Source: Haloarcula sebkhae (lineage in GTDB: Archaea; Halobacteriota; Halobacteria; Halobacteriales; Haloarculaceae). From it: DNA of 64,000 nucleotides. How positions within the stretch are numbered: position 1 is the stretch's first letter; the number at the start of each line of letters is the position of its first letter. Shown one piece after another: positions 53,531-62,085 of the stretch. Below the pieces are notes generated by a model that was given only the letters and a program-made list of their open reading frames with translations, was not told the origin of the DNA and did not search any database. The translations under genes and the position numbers were made by a program. Location: contig NZ_BMPD01000004.1 of NCBI RefSeq assembly GCF_014647415.1, positions 1 through 64,000 of the forward strand, written 5' to 3'.

Positions 53531-53766
53531 ATTGTGTTGTGTGGGTGTGTCAGCATCAATACGGAGGTGTAGCTCCCACAAAAGTACTCGCGGACACCGG
53601 TGTCAGGTAGTTACATCGGTGATACCCCGATCGCCAGTCAGGATGTAACATCTGGCTGTACTCTGTCCGGAAACAGCACGGGGTATCTGAATGATGACTG
53701 CGATATCAAATACTGAAAACCGGGGGGTAGCATATATTGCGCTCCATTCATCATGTTACGCTATCA

Positions 53767-53955
53767 ATGCAAATGGCTCGTAAGGAAACTACAGATACTA
53801 TCGGGACACCCTCGAAAATGGTTCTGTTCTGCCCGGACTGTGACTTTGAGAGTGGTATGATCGGGGGAGACTGGGATGTTTCGAGCACCCGATATACGAC
53901 GAACTATCACTGCCCGCAGTGCCAGCACTCGTTCAGCGTTTCCAATCGCCGGTGA
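53767..53955 (+). CDS. Small zinc-ribbon protein
   Basis: 62 residues (60 if ATG 53773 is used). Two CPxC pairs (FCPDCDFESG and YHCPQCQHSF) form a treble-clef or ribbon-type zinc site. The spacer has Ser/Thr/Trp residues (WDVSSTRYTTN). Such mini-proteins are frequent in haloarchaea and some affect gene regulation or stress responses, but a function cannot be assigned here. It is a monocistronic gene between convergent or divergent neighbours. Confidence 0.7.
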   Translation: MQMARKETTDTIGTPSKMVLFCPDCDFESGMIGGDWDVSSTRYTTNYHCPQCQHSFSVSNRR

Positions 53956-54298
53956 CGTCTAAGCAGAGCATGGACGGACACATAGCGGCTCGGTATTTTA
54001 CGGGCTGAACATCATACACACTGTGTTATGTCGAAAGGGAGGAATCATTAATCTGTTTTAGTCTCACCTGAAAAAATACCAGTCGGGAGCCGGTGAGCGG
54101 TGGCATCACTACTCAGGCAACACAGAATCGACGTCGCTGATCTTGTCATCAGACAGACCGGAAGTACGCCTACTCTGTTTGTTGGGATAGCCGAACGATT
54201 CCCCCGCCCCGGCTCCTATATCTGTACGGCTTGGTCGCTCACAACCAGATGAGCGCATTTGATGACACCGAAAACCGGGTTACTGCGGGAAGCGAGTC
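53956..54298. other. Spacer, no gene seen
   Basis: About 340 bases between the zinc-ribbon gene and the transporter stop. No credible frame. Confidence 0.4.
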
Positions 54299-55282
54299 TC
54301 AGTCGTCGCTCGGCACGGTCTCGACGGATTGCTGTCTGTCGTCCTGCCAGCTAAAGAAGCTTGCCAGCGCCGGCCCGGTGATGTTGTGCCAGACGCTGAA
54401 CAGCGCCGGAATGAGTGCGGCTGCAGGCTCAAACAGCGTCGTCGCCAGCGCGACGGCTAGACCGCTGTTTTGCAGCCCCACCTCGAACGCACAGGTCCGA
54501 ACGCGGTCGCTCGACATCCCAGTTACTCGGCCGACACCGTATCCCGTGCCAAGCCCGATAGCGTTGTGCGTGACGACCGCCACTAGCACGAGTAGGCCAG
54601 CAGTGAGAATGTTGTCCACGTTCGCACCCACGACGCCAGCGACGATTGCGACGATGGCGGCGACACTGATAACCGGGAACACGTCGGTCCCTATCTCAGC
54701 GGCTTTCGGCGAATAGCGATCCAATAGATATCGGATCGTGAATCCGAGCAACACTGGAATAATGACAATCTGAATGATGCTCTGGAACATCTCCGCGAAG
54801 GTGACGTTGATCTGCTCACCGAGGGCAAACACTACCCAGGCCGGCATCACGATCGGTGCTGCAAGGGTTGTAAGGGTCGTGATCGCGACAGATAGGGCCA
54901 CGTCGCCCCGACCGAGATACGTCATCACGTTCGATGCGGTCCCACCGGGGGCGGCACCGACCAGAATGAGACCGATACCGACAGCGTCCGGAAGGTCAAG
55001 CAGGACATACAGCCCGTACGCGGCGGCAGGCATCACCAGCCACTGTGTGACAGCGCCGATGCCGATATCCACCGGTTCCTCGATTAGTCGGCGAAAGTCT
55101 GCCGGCCGAAGCGTCAACCCCATCCCGAGCATTATCAGCCCGAGTAGTGGGGACACGTAGTTCAAAACTGGCACAAACGGGTCCGGCCTGACGAGAGCGA
55201 TTCCCGCCAGAAGGATTACCCAGACAACGAAGTACTTGCTAGCAGCCCGACTCACCGCTCGAAGCGTCGATATCGAAGTCAC
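54299..55282 (-). CDS. Bile acid:sodium symporter (BASS) family transporter
   Basis: 327-residue membrane protein with about ten hydrophobic segments. Family phrases: LLGLIMLGMGLTLRPADFRR and VGAAPGGTASNVMTYLGRGD (the conserved G-x-A-S-N sodium/substrate loop), plus NAIGLGTGYGVGRVTGMSSD and TCAFEVGLQNSGLAVALATT. BASS members import organic anions such as keto acids or pantoate with sodium. GTG 55282 (VTSISTLRAVSRAASKYFVV) is preferred; a longer frame to 55390 has an atypical Cys/Ser-rich start. Not an ArsB/Acr3 protein as far as visible. Confidence 0.82.
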   Translation of the reverse strand: MTSISTLRAVSRAASKYFVVWVILLAGIALVRPDPFVPVLNYVSPLLGLIMLGMGLTLRPADFRRLIEEPVDIGIGAVTQWLVMPAAAYGLYVLLDLPDAVGIGLILVGAAPGGTASNVMTYLGRGDVALSVAITTLTTLAAPIVMPAWVVFALGEQINVTFAEMFQSIIQIVIIPVLLGFTIRYLLDRYSPKAAEIGTDVFPVISVAAIVAIVAGVVGANVDNILTAGLLVLVAVVTHNAIGLGTGYGVGRVTGMSSDRVRTCAFEVGLQNSGLAVALATTLFEPAAALIPALFSVWHNITGPALASFFSWQDDRQQSVETVPSDD

Positions 55283-55727
55283 ATATCTGGATGATGAACA
55301 ATGTAAAAAAGGTTTACTTTGGGCGACTGTGATGCCGGATAACGAAGATGAAATACAGGACAGTTGCTGGTTCTTCGGAATGTTGGCCAATCGTCGGAAC
55401 CGGGAGTGACCTAGATTTTGACTTGGACATCTAGTGCTGAGTCCAGTAATACACTCGGCATCACGCGTGTTTAGCGTCTCTCACCAGAGTACGCCATCGG
55501 GACACTGGGAACGCGATAGAGTGGACCAGGTAATCACGTTCTTGCACGGGTGAGTACATCTACAAATATAACATAGTAAATCCACTACTACACAATTATA
55601 AACTTCGCAGACCCGCAGGCATCTTCTGTGTTACCCCCATTAGGCTTCGATAATACGGTATACAAGCTGAAACGCTACCGCTGTGTTTTTATATGTGGAT
55701 GCAGTATTGATTAACAGAAACAATACT
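55283..55727. other. Spacer, no gene seen
   Basis: About 445 bases, AT-rich from 55561 on. Promoters for the divergent BASS and TusA-like genes must be here. No repeats noted. Confidence 0.4.
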
Positions 55728-55880
55728 ATGGTCGACCACGAATCTGGTCAGACACTGGATGTCACAGCGAAGAACTGTCCGATGCCGGAAACCAAGGCGA
55801 AACAAACTATTGACGAGCTATCGTCGGGTGAAAAAGAGGGTAGGGACGTTCTCAAGCATTATGTCCGCAAAACAGAGTAA
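55728..55880 (+). pseudogene. TusA-like sulfur carrier with internal deletion
   Basis: 50 residues. The N-terminal half matches TusA/SirA: GQTLDVTAKNCPMPETKAKQ, with the sulfur-carrying Cys in CPMP. The end, HYVRKTE, is the usual haloarchaeal TusA C-terminus. Family members have about 75-80 residues; the central strands (after DELSSGEKE) are missing although the frame is kept. About 25-30 residues are absent, so the fold should be lost. Probably a decayed second copy. Confidence 0.6.
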
Positions 55881-56024
55881 CACGATGACTATGGGGCCTC
55901 AACAGACGGCTACCGCCGATAAGCCACCAGACTACGACAGGAGTAATTCCGACAATAGTGTCGACTCGGGGCCGGCCTCCCAGCACACGACCGAGTCCAG
56001 TTTCCAGTTGCTCATCCCCCACTC

Positions 56025-56723
56025 ATGACACGGGTATCAAACAAGGATGTCGACGCGACCGACTCGACACATCGGGAAGTCGGCGAGGGTCTGCTAGAGG
56101 AGGATATGGGTCCGAGTTCAGCCATGGCCCATCTTTATCGCGGCGAGATCCATCGGATGAAGTTCTGGCGCGAACGCCTCGACCGGACCACCAACTGGGC
56201 AGTGCTGGTAATCTCTGCAATCCTCACGTGGGCCTTCTCGCGGCCGGACATCCCTCATTACATCCTCTTGATCGGAACGGCCACGCTAGCAGTGTTTCTG
56301 TTCATCGAGGCTAGGCGATATCGAGGATACGACATCTGGCGAAGCCGAGTCAGAACACTGCAAGCAAACGTCTTCGCCTACGGGCTAGACCCAGCTGCAG
56401 GCGTGGCCGACCCGGACTGGCGCAAATCACTGAATGAGGATTATCGACAGCCGACAATCAAGATCAGTACCGAGGAAGCTATCGCGCACCGACTCCGGCG
56501 AGTGTATCTCCCGCTTTTCACCGTCTTGCTAACTGCATGGCTGGTCCGAATCACCGTGTTCAGTCCTGGCCTGTGGACGGAGAGCGCCGCTATTGGAATG
56601 CTTCCCGGCGTCGTCGTCATCGGCATTGTCGGACTACTATACGCCGCTGCAATCGTAATCGCTGTCCGCCCCAGAACATGGCACGCAAAAGGAGAGCTTC
56701 GGTCTGAGGACCTCCGTGGATAA
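56025..56723 (+). CDS. DUF2270 membrane protein
   Basis: 232 residues. The N-terminal phrase AMAHLYRGEIHRMKFWRERL with TTNWAVLVISAILTWAFSRP is the DUF2270 signature. There are four hydrophobic segments (about 58-73, 79-93, 164-180, 193-216) and a long cytoplasmic loop with ARRYRGYDIWRSRVRTLQAN. Known across haloarchaea and some bacteria, function unknown. The C-terminus carries AVRPRTWHAKGEL, also typical. Starts after a 144-base gap from the TusA relic. Confidence 0.8.
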   Translation: MTRVSNKDVDATDSTHREVGEGLLEEDMGPSSAMAHLYRGEIHRMKFWRERLDRTTNWAVLVISAILTWAFSRPDIPHYILLIGTATLAVFLFIEARRYRGYDIWRSRVRTLQANVFAYGLDPAAGVADPDWRKSLNEDYRQPTIKISTEEAIAHRLRRVYLPLFTVLLTAWLVRITVFSPGLWTESAAIGMLPGVVVIGIVGLLYAAAIVIAVRPRTWHAKGELRSEDLRG

Positions 56724-57006
56724 GGTAGTGATTGGCATTCGTCGAAGTCCTACAGAAACATTTGGCAATGGTACATGTATGGGTCGCGTCGATAACGAAC
56801 GCGAAATAACCGGTCAGTTCATCTGGCCTCTACACCGGTGTTGATGCACTATTAGAGGATTTTTCGCTATCCAAATGTAACTAACTGGAAACTACGATTA
56901 GTAGCACATACCAATCAGGCTGGGACATGACGACTCAACTTTCGGTACTACTGCACCGGGATGGGCACCAGTACAGTACTCCGGCTACAGCAGAGGAGGG
57001 TCACCG

Positions 57007-57444
57007 GTGACCACGCTTGCACGCAATATCAGTTCCTGGCTACTCATCGCTACTGTGGTGGCTACCAGCGGGACAGTCGGGACGACAGTTGCATTTCAGG
57101 ATTCTGCACAGGACATACAAACAGAGAACGAAGCTCTCCACGCTGAAAACGAGGAATTGCGTGAACAACTGAGCGAAACCCGGGAAGACGAAAAGGCCGC
57201 AAAATCTCGTGCTGAAGATCTCAACGAACAATTAAAAACACGTAACGAGGACGTAGACACACTTGTTTCGGAACTAGAAAAGAAAGAAAAAATGCTAAAT
57301 GCTAGCCAAGCCCGGCTCGCGGAGTCCCGAGAAAACCGAGCGGGCATGTCACGGTCCGAAATGAAGAAACGGCTCGATTATCTCTGTGCACAGCCGGAGA
57401 ACAGGGATCGATTTGGGTGTCAAGAGTTCGGTCCTGGTGGGTGA
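57007..57444 (+). CDS. Secreted coiled-coil protein
   Basis: 145 residues with a GTG start. A Sec-type signal (SSWLLIATVVATSGTVGTTV) is followed by a charged coiled coil at about 40-115 with regular heptads (ENEELREQLSETREDEKA, AEDLNEQLKTRNEDVDTL). The end has two Cys residues: MKKRLDYLCAQPENRDRFGC. The two Cys could form a disulfide. No family recognised; a structural or envelope role is only inferred. Confidence 0.6.
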   Translation: MTTLARNISSWLLIATVVATSGTVGTTVAFQDSAQDIQTENEALHAENEELREQLSETREDEKAAKSRAEDLNEQLKTRNEDVDTLVSELEKKEKMLNASQARLAESRENRAGMSRSEMKKRLDYLCAQPENRDRFGCQEFGPGG

Positions 57445-57929
57445 CAACTGAGAGCTTGGCCCTCGAGTAAGCCACATTTCAGAACCCCTGAGTCTGTTCT
57501 ATCCTATTGGCTGTGGCCATTGTACGATCTCTCCCACCCCGTGTGCTGAAATTCTTCACAGAGGTATAGCCAACGGTGACAGTTACGGGAGCTACTGCAC
57601 GTCATCCGGAATACCATTCTGTAGCTCGGTCTTACCTGCTCATTGGTGCTCTTAGAGGAGGGATAGGGGACCGTTCTTAGTCGACGGAAATCTGTGCTTG
57701 ACTCCGCCATGGAGTCTCACAACCTCGGAGGATAGATTTGTTGTGTCCCTTTCTATTGGTGTAGGCGGTAGTGAACTACTCGATCAATACAGCTGCATAT
57801 CGATCACCGATCAAGTGTCAAGAGATTATGCGGCCCGGTGGACACCGAGAGGGACACAGCGGAATGCAACACGTCTGTTCGCCCGTCGAAAAGCGTTTTA
57901 CGTGATTGTCTGCTAGGTGAGGTGTACTG
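57445..57929. other. Spacer, no gene seen
   Basis: About 485 bases. Open frames on both strands are Arg/Ser/Cys-rich and unlike haloarchaeal proteins. No repeats noted. Confidence 0.4.
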
Positions 57930-58271
57930 ATGGAGCGGAGTATCGAGATCTCAGGCAACTCGATCGTATACCTCTTCTACGCGGTTTCGCTGGCTATCGT
58001 CCCGGTTTTGTTCTACTTCGTCGTATGGCCGCTGGATAATCTCACCAGCCTCGCTGCGGCTGGCGTACTCGCCGTGCTGGTTCTCGTGGCGGTGGCTGAT
58101 TTCTGGTACTGGAAGACCGGCAAGTTGCGGGCACACCTCAGTAAAACTGCGAAGCGGGATCTCCCGTACGACATCACATACACCCCCTTTGCGGACCCCG
58201 GGCATATGGCCAAAGATTCCTGGCACAAGGCGGTCCGTCGCTTGCGTGGTGAGGACGACGAGGACGACTAA
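57930..58271 (+). CDS. Small two-helix membrane protein
   Basis: 113 residues. Two hydrophobic segments (NSIVYLFYAVSLAIVPVLFY; then AAAGVLAVLVLVAVADFWYW) lead to a cytoplasmic tail that ends in the acidic GEDDEDD. The tail includes AKRDLPYDITYTPFADPGHM. Composition and start are convincing. No family recognised. Confidence 0.6.
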   Translation: MERSIEISGNSIVYLFYAVSLAIVPVLFYFVVWPLDNLTSLAAAGVLAVLVLVAVADFWYWKTGKLRAHLSKTAKRDLPYDITYTPFADPGHMAKDSWHKAVRRLRGEDDEDD

Positions 58272-58584
58272 TCCCTCGACTGGACATCTGCGCATCGAAA
58301 TGGCAGTGCATCACCGGACAGAAGCTAAAGAGAAGAACGGCTCTGCTGAAATCAACAGCGGCTGATACAAATGAGGTGCTGTATAGAAGGCGTGGATAGG
58401 TCACCAGTTCGGCACACGATCTCACCGACTCGAATTGGTCAGTATAGAGGATATACGTACTTTTTTGAGTAATCAAAGGCAGGGCTTGCAATGCGACACG
58501 TGTGGACTGGGGCTGTCAGCCGCCGTGGCGGTAGGCAGTGCCCTTCGTCACGACTCGTCGTCCCGGTCCCGCCAGAGCAGGTAG
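58272..58584. other. Spacer, no intact gene
   Basis: About 310 bases. The last part (58488-58584) is in frame with the transposase remnant that follows, separated by TAG, and includes CDTCGLGLSAAVAVGSALRH; it may be unrelated junk joined to the remnant. Confidence 0.35.
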
Positions 58585-58782
58585 TCAAAGGACTACCGCG
58601 TCCGGTTGTTCTACTTCGTGTTCGCGGTACTCTTGTACAATATCTGGCGGCTCACGGACTTCCTGCTGAAAGCGGGTGTCGACGACGAGATGGACTACGA
58701 ACCAGTGTTGACCGCAGGCGAATGCATCGAGATCCTCGTTTCGGCGTTACTCCCACCAACTGACCGGCTGGGCGCCCTCTGA
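58585..58782 (+). pseudogene. Transposase C-terminal remnant (IS4-like)
   Basis: Frame open for 65 codons after a TAG, ending at TGA 58780-58782. It reads SKDYRVRLFYFVFAVLLYNI, then WRLTDFLLKAGVDDEMDYEP, then ECIEILVSALLPP. The phrase FYFVFAVLLYNIWR is typical of the C-terminus of haloarchaeal IS4-superfamily DDE transposases. The catalytic core and ends are absent. Marks past insertion near the recombinase/partition block. Confidence 0.6.
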
Positions 58783-59169
58783 GTCCGCTGCTCGTGAGTG
58801 GCGACACTATTCAGCAGCGCCTGAATTCACGATATTTCTCACGTCTATCCGACAATTGCCTCCATACCCGGTCGATATCGACCGTTGACCGCCGAGAAAA
58901 TCACGACTCGAGGCAGATTCGTCCCAAAAACGAGCGTATCCTCCGAAACAGTGGTGTCTACAGAATTCGATTTGGTATAGCAGCATATGATTTATGCGCT
59001 GCGGTAATTCAATCGCCAGTATTTGTCTTGTTGTGGGTTTCTGCGTGAGAAAACAATACAAGACAAACTATTAGTTGCACGATGAATATGCGCTACATAC
59101 GAAAAATCGGTGATTCAGACGAACCAGCTAGACCAGTTCGTCGGTTGCTGCCGCTCCACCCCAAAACCA
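58783..59169. other. Spacer upstream of the recombinase
   Basis: About 390 bases. Contains an imperfect dyad around GCAGC ATATGATTTATGC GCTGC (58980-59002). No tRNA that could serve as an att site is visible. No gene. Confidence 0.4.
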
Positions 59170-60405
59170 ATGAGTAAAATTCGCTACTCAACCATGGACT
59201 TCGCTGACTGCGAGTCTTTCTATCACGAAACAGTCGTACCGACGATGGAAACCAATGGATTGGATCCGACCGCTGAAACCCCCACGTACACTTGGCTGAA
59301 CCGACAATTCCCGGGATTCGTAAAGCACCTCCAACGGCGATTCGACCTGTCTCCGGGGCAGTTCTACGATGAAATCGGAGTACCAGAAGCCACGACTCCA
59401 TCAGGATCATTTGACTTCCTCTCTGACAACACACAGCAGGCCATCGAAGCGTACCTCGACGAGCTTTCGACTCGACGTGGGCGTGCTGACGCGACGATCG
59501 ACACACGGCGGTCGATTCTACGACGCTACGGGAAAGTATATACCAATATCCACGATACAAAAGATTTGCTCGCACCGCTGGAGAATCCCGACGAACGCGT
59601 TGCGGAGATGGATCGGGTAGCGGCGACGTTTGATGCGATGGACCAACTGGACGATGCCCTGACGACGCTTGCGTCACGGCGAAAATACGTTCAGGACACA
59701 CGGCAGTTCTACAAGCACCTGGTGATGTTCGGAAACGCCGCGTACAATCCACTCGCTGATCTCGAAATCCGGTTTGGGTGGGATACGACTCCGTCCTGGA
59801 ACAACAAAGCACTTGATAGAAACGCTGTCCAGCAGCTGTATGCAGCAGCGACTGATCAACGAGACAGATTTATCGTGGTCGCATGTTGTGGTTGGGGGCT
59901 TCGCCCGAGTGAAGTTGCATCACTACATATCCGGCAGCTCAACCTTGATCCGGACGATGATTCCCATCCGTACATAGAGTTCGGTGACGGCGAGCGGAAA
60001 AACGGTCCTGGGACCGTGGCTCTGCTGGCCGGTCTGGAGACAGTAAAGCGCCGTATAGAGACGCTTGGCGGTCCAGAGTGGAGTGGCTATCTCTTGCCCT
60101 CTCCGTCTGCAGCTACTGGCCATCTAACTGCCGAAACCGTCCGACGCCGGTTCAAGTCAGTGGCCGAGGCCGCAGATGTCACTGTCGACGGCGCCACACC
60201 AACGCCGAAAACTGGCCGTCGATTCTGGTATACTACGTACGGCGCTGCTGTTAGGCGAGTTGCAGAACGGTTTGAAGACGTCGCAGCGGAGCAGGGCTCG
60301 GCGTCTGCACAAGTCGTACTCGATAACTACCTCTCCGAGTCTGAAGCCCGGTCTCACCGACGGGCGGAGATGCGCGAGACGCTTGCAGGGCTGTTCGTCG
60401 AGTAG
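59170..60405 (+). CDS. Tyrosine recombinase/integrase-like protein
   Basis: 411 residues. The N-terminal half has a SAM-like core-binding domain (LSDNTQQAIEAYLDELSTRR, DTRRSILRRYGKVYTNIHD). The C-terminal half is the catalytic fold: R245 in CCGWGLRPSEVASLHIRQL, a Lys near 277 in DGERKNGPG, and nucleophile Y387 in VVLDNYLSESEAR. The box II region, normally HxLRHT, reads RRFWYTTYGAAV (350-361), so the usual His is absent. It lies 101 bp ahead of parA on the same strand. It may resolve multimers or integrate the replicon, or the fold may have been reused for DNA binding. Confidence 0.75.
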   Translation: MSKIRYSTMDFADCESFYHETVVPTMETNGLDPTAETPTYTWLNRQFPGFVKHLQRRFDLSPGQFYDEIGVPEATTPSGSFDFLSDNTQQAIEAYLDELSTRRGRADATIDTRRSILRRYGKVYTNIHDTKDLLAPLENPDERVAEMDRVAATFDAMDQLDDALTTLASRRKYVQDTRQFYKHLVMFGNAAYNPLADLEIRFGWDTTPSWNNKALDRNAVQQLYAAATDQRDRFIVVACCGWGLRPSEVASLHIRQLNLDPDDDSHPYIEFGDGERKNGPGTVALLAGLETVKRRIETLGGPEWSGYLLPSPSAATGHLTAETVRRRFKSVAEAADVTVDGATPTPKTGRRFWYTTYGAAVRRVAERFEDVAAEQGSASAQVVLDNYLSESEARSHRRAEMRETLAGLFVE

Positions 60406-60440
60406 CCCACGTTTTGCAAGCCCGCTTCAGAAGGCGGCGT

Positions 60441-60466
60441 GTGGCTATACTATATAGCTATGCCGT
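60441..60466 (+). repeat. Two 13-bp repeats in the parA promoter
   Basis: GTGGCTATACTAT (60441) and ATAGCTATGCCGT (60454), exactly 13 bp apart, same unit as in the array after the operon. They end about 10 bp before the parA TATA box, where bound protein would shape transcription. Confidence 0.65.
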
Positions 60467-60476
60467 CTGACTAATC

Positions 60477-60483
60477 TTTATAT
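60477..60483 (+). promoter_or_regulatory. parA TATA box
   Basis: TTTATAT, centred 27 bp upstream of the parA ATG (60507), the expected spacing for a leaderless archaeal transcript. The 13-bp repeats sit directly upstream, over the BRE side. Confidence 0.6.
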
Positions 60484-60506
60484 CTGTGCAGTGAATCCGA
60501 TACGGT

Positions 60507-61352
60507 ATGCTGACCTACACCGTGTACAGCGAGGCCGGCGGTGTCGGCAAGACAACGATGGCGGCGAACCTCGCTGTCGCCGACGCCCGTGCTGGTCACG
60601 ACGTACTGGCAATCGATATGGACCCACAGGAGGGGAGCCTCTCGTTCCTGTTCGACGTCGCGGACCACCGAACGGACTCAGAGGCCGATAGCTTAGTTCG
60701 GCACCTCGTCGAACGGCCACGCGGGCCGTTCGCTGACCTCATCGAGACCTCCGAAGGTGTCGATGTCCTTCCCGCACACAACTCTCTGGAGGTGCTTTCG
60801 AAACATCTGCGGCGTCGCGAGGAGGAAGCGGCGGACTTCGGTGAGAACTGGAACCCGAACGTCCAGCTCCTTCGTGTGCTAAAGGACGCGGGCGTTCCGT
60901 CTGAGTATGACACTGTCATCATTGACCCGCCTGCGACCGCAGACGTGAAACTGTACAACGCCTTGCACGCGACGCGGAACCTCGTCATTCCATTCGAACC
61001 AAGCGGAAAGGGTCAGCAGTCCGTCGAGGGTCTTGCAGATCTCGTCACCGGACTCGAAGACACGCTCGATATCAACGTGGGCGTGTTAGCTGCCGTACCG
61101 AACCGGTTCAAAGGAACCAACGATCAAGAAGAGATGCTCAAACGGCTCCGTACGGAGTCGTACGACATACCTGTAGTGTTCCGCGAGCGAACGTCCTTGC
61201 TCGAAGGGTGCTGGCGCAAACAGTGTTCGGCGTTCAAATACATCGAAGAACACCGGAGCCGGGAACGTGAGTATGAAATGGAAACGCTAGAGCAGTTCGA
61301 AGAACTGGCGGCACACCTCCGACAGACCCGGGAACAGGAGGCAACAGCATGA
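60507..61352 (+). CDS. parA: ParA-type partition ATPase
   Basis: 281-residue MinD/ParA-fold ATPase for replicon segregation. Walker A is EAGGVGKTTMAAN (residues 9-21), with IDMDPQEGSLS as the switch/A' motif and VIIDPPATAD (D140) as Walker B. ParA proteins usually carry KGG at the start of Walker A; here Ala replaces that signature Lys. Later, IPFEPSGKGQQSVEGLADLV and LAAVPNRFKGTNDQEEMLK fit the ParA core. The next gene overlaps its end by 4 bp (ATGA). The promoter is covered by 13-bp repeats. Confidence 0.88.
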   Translation: MLTYTVYSEAGGVGKTTMAANLAVADARAGHDVLAIDMDPQEGSLSFLFDVADHRTDSEADSLVRHLVERPRGPFADLIETSEGVDVLPAHNSLEVLSKHLRRREEEAADFGENWNPNVQLLRVLKDAGVPSEYDTVIIDPPATADVKLYNALHATRNLVIPFEPSGKGQQSVEGLADLVTGLEDTLDINVGVLAAVPNRFKGTNDQEEMLKRLRTESYDIPVVFRERTSLLEGCWRKQCSAFKYIEEHRSREREYEMETLEQFEELAAHLRQTREQEATA

Positions 61353-61732
61353 AGTCCGGCTCCGGCGACGATCCGTTTGCAGAGACGGATGCAGATACAG
61401 AACCGGAATCGGATGGCCAGCAGGATGAGGTGACGGCTACCGAAACTGAATCCAGTGACGTACAAACTACGGCTCAGCCTGACATCCCATACAAATTCCG
61501 GCGGGACTCCGTCAAGCAGGATCGCAAACAACGGCCGATTTTTATCCGGCCCGAGGTTGAGGAGCGGGAGTCCACGTTCCTCCGCAATTTGGAGGACGAA
61601 GTCGGCGAAGACGTCTACAAGACTGACGCGCTTGAAGCTGCTCTCGTCGTTGCTATGGACAATCCGGATCTTGTCGCCGAGAAGCTCCGTGAGTGGGGGT
61701 ACGACTGGGAGCAGTCAACTGCTTCCCGCTAA
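61349..61732 (+). CDS. Partition partner, putative centromere-binding protein
   Basis: 127 residues, translationally coupled to parA (start overlaps its stop). The first 55 residues are acidic and disordered. The C-terminal half is a compact helical domain: RQRPIFIRPEVEERESTFLR-like FIRPEVEERESTFLRNLEDE, then VYKTDALEAALVVAMDNPDL, then VAEKLREWGYDW. A beta strand followed by two helices fits a ribbon-helix-helix-type DNA binder, though I cannot prove it. By analogy with small ParB-type partners it should bind the 13-bp repeats. The long N-terminal arm could stimulate the ATPase. Confidence 0.65.
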   Translation: MKSGSGDDPFAETDADTEPESDGQQDEVTATETESSDVQTTAQPDIPYKFRRDSVKQDRKQRPIFIRPEVEERESTFLRNLEDEVGEDVYKTDALEAALVVAMDNPDLVAEKLREWGYDWEQSTASR

Positions 61733-61864
61733 CCATCTTTGCTTTCTGACGGAAATTAGCGCTGTCGACGAGGAGCTTCATTGGCACTTCGCCGGTGGTC
61801 TTGTCCGATACTTGTTGTTCTGAGCCTTCCCTGCCGAATGCACTGGAACTGATAGTTGTGCTGG
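61733..61864. other. Spacer, no gene seen
   Basis: About 130 bases between the partner gene and the repeat array, plain sequence. Confidence 0.4.
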
Positions 61865-62020
61865 CTGACTATATTTGTACACTCGCTTGCTCGACTGGGT
61901 TTTGCAGCTATACTTATTGGCTATAATCACTGGCTATGGTGTGTAGCTTCACTGATTGGCTATTCTGAGTAGCTATATTAGCTGGATATGTGGATCAGTC
62001 ATTTTTGATCGCTATATGCT
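61865..62020 (+). repeat. 13-bp iteron array, putative centromere
   Basis: Direct repeats in one 13-bp register. Strong units start at 61904 (GCAGCTATACTTA), 61917 (TTGGCTATAATCA), 61930 (CTGGCTATGGTGT), 61956 (TTGGCTATTCTGA), 61969 (GTAGCTATATTAG) and 62008 (ATCGCTATATGCT). Weaker in-phase units lie at 61865, 61943 and 61982. It is immediately downstream of the parA operon in otherwise empty DNA. Best read as the partition site bound by the partner protein. Confidence 0.7.
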
Positions 62021-62085
62021 CTCGTCACCCCCTCTATGTGGTACGGCGAGCTGATAGACTGAACGTCGAATCTTGACTGAAGGCG

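Noticed and set aside
54231-54716. 161-codon plus-strand frame over the transporter gene
   Set aside because: Antisense shadow of a clear BASS-family membrane protein; Ser/Thr-rich without motifs.
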